Shown piece after piece: positions 4,898 to 5,679 of a stretch of DNA of 5,679 nucleotides. The position numbers and the translations under genes were made by a program. Positions within the stretch are counted from its first letter, which is position 1. Each line of letters opens with the position of its first letter. Under the pieces are notes generated by a model. It worked only from the letters and a program-made list of their open reading frames with translations. It searched no databases and had not been told where the DNA came from. Location: NCBI GenBank assembly GCA_016781885.1, contig JADDPM010000134.1:1-5679 (forward strand). Reading direction: 5' to 3'. Source of the stretch: Rubrobacter sp. (GTDB lineage Bacteria > Actinomycetota > Rubrobacteria > Rubrobacterales > Rubrobacteraceae).

Positions 4898-5679
4898 ATG
4901 TCTTCAGAGGTCGAAGCAAGCCTGATCCAGTACACCTCGGATATCGTCACGGTTCTCGGAGCCGACGGTACCCTGCGCTATGGGAGCCCATCAGTTGAGC
5001 GGGTGCTGGGCTACCGGCCCGAAGAGAGGATCGGCTCCAATGCTTTCGAATACATCCATCCGGACGATATCGAGCGGGTATCCCGGGCATTGGTCGAAGG
5101 CCTGGAGAGCCGAGGAGTCCATCCGCCTGTAGAGCTGCGATTCCGCCACTTCGATGGTTCTTGGCGCCTCCTGGAGGTAGTCGCCAACAACCTGCTCCAC
5201 GACCCGAACATAAAGGGTATCGTACTCACCTCCCGGGACATCACCGAGCGCAAGCGGTCGGAAAAGCTGTTGCGGCAGCAGTCCACGGCTATGACCGCCT
5301 CGATAGATGGTGTGGCTATCCTCGACGAGGACGGGGCGTACACTTATATCAACGATGCGCACGCCGACATTTTCGGGTATGACGATCCCAGAGAACTCCT
5401 CGGTAAGAGCTGGAAGACACTCTACGAGAGTAGAGAACTCGAAAGGCTTGAGAGGGACGTCGAGCCCGCGCTCTGGAAGAACGGGCAATGGCGCGGGGAA
5501 GCGATCGGCAAGAGACGCGACGGTAGCACGTTCCCGCAGGAGATATCGCTTACCCTCATCGAAGGAGGGGGACGCGTCTGCGTCGTCCGCGACATCACCG
5601 AGCGCAAGAGGGCTGAGGAAGCGCTCCGGGAGAGCAAGGAGCGCCACCGTGCCCTGATGCGCCACGCCCCCGGCGCGAT
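4898..5679 (+). CDS. Multi-PAS-domain sensory protein, N-terminal part (runs off window)
   Basis: PAS domains sense small molecules, redox state or light and pass the signal to an output domain. In 260 visible codons there are two complete PAS domains, each closed by the PAC-linked motif DITERKR: PAS1 about residues 5-120 (SPSVERVLGY at 30-39, HPDDIERV at 54-61, RFRHFDGSWR at 81-90) and PAS2 about 125-238 (INDAHADIFGY at 151-161, KRRDGSTFP at 205-213). A third begins at SKERHRALMRHAPGA (246-260). The output domain (histidine kinase, GGDEF/EAL or regulator) lies beyond the window, so no exact function can be given. The ATG at 4898 is the best start, although its GGAG (4891-4894) is only three bases away. 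The frame is open back to a TGA at about 4762-4764, and an upstream GTG (4823) would add a short LLWRRWKNPDR-type N-terminal extension, so the start is not certain. The palindromic element lies upstream and may affect its expression. Confidence 0.9.
   Translation, partial: MSSEVEASLIQYTSDIVTVLGADGTLRYGSPSVERVLGYRPEERIGSNAFEYIHPDDIERVSRALVEGLESRGVHPPVELRFRHFDGSWRLLEVVANNLLHDPNIKGIVLTSRDITERKRSEKLLRQQSTAMTASIDGVAILDEDGAYTYINDAHADIFGYDDPRELLGKSWKTLYESRELERLERDVEPALWKNGQWRGEAIGKRRDGSTFPQEISLTLIEGGGRVCVVRDITERKRAEEALRESKERHRALMRHAPGA

Noticed and set aside
4759..4998. ATG-started 79-residue plus-strand frame before the PAS gene
   Set aside because: It overlaps the PAS coding start in another frame and reads as arginine/serine-rich noise.

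Overview
The window looks like chromosomal DNA of a GC-rich actinobacterium. A Rubrobacter-like organism is my best guess, based on GC-rich codon use, the style of the proteins and a class II (archaeal/Rubrobacter-type) photolyase remnant. This is an impression from reading; no search was run.

Layout. Positions 1-840 hold no intact gene. The clearest item there is a broken N-terminal piece of a class II DNA photolyase on the minus strand (about 606-785). The rest is stop-ridden sequence with some inverted repeats. Next come two well-preserved minus-strand genes that are probably co-transcribed: a 305-residue sigma-70 family factor (3151-2234), then glucose-6-phosphate isomerase (2137-845). 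Divergent from the sigma gene is endonuclease III (nth, 3268-3927). Its GTG start lies only 11 bases after a perfect TATAAT box, so its mRNA is probably leaderless or nearly so.

Positions 3928-4897 are accessory in character: a probable terminator after nth, a frameshifted transposase C-terminal remnant (4033-4199), and an unrecognised, less GC-rich ORF for a 132-residue protein with a hydrophobic N-terminus (4280-4678). A 112-bp palindromic element follows (4679-4790). It has imperfect 18-bp terminal inverted repeats beginning GAG and is flanked by TAA on both sides; the left TAA is the ORF's stop codon. The last segment (4898 to the window end) starts a multi-PAS sensory protein whose C-terminal output domain lies outside the window.

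Functionally, the intact genes cover central carbon metabolism (pgi), promoter recognition (sigma factor), base-excision repair (nth) and signal sensing (PAS protein). A decayed second repair gene (photolyase) lies nearby. I see no convincing evidence of a large new system. The most unusual structure is the MITE-like element inserted exactly at a stop codon, together with the unidentified ORF next to it.
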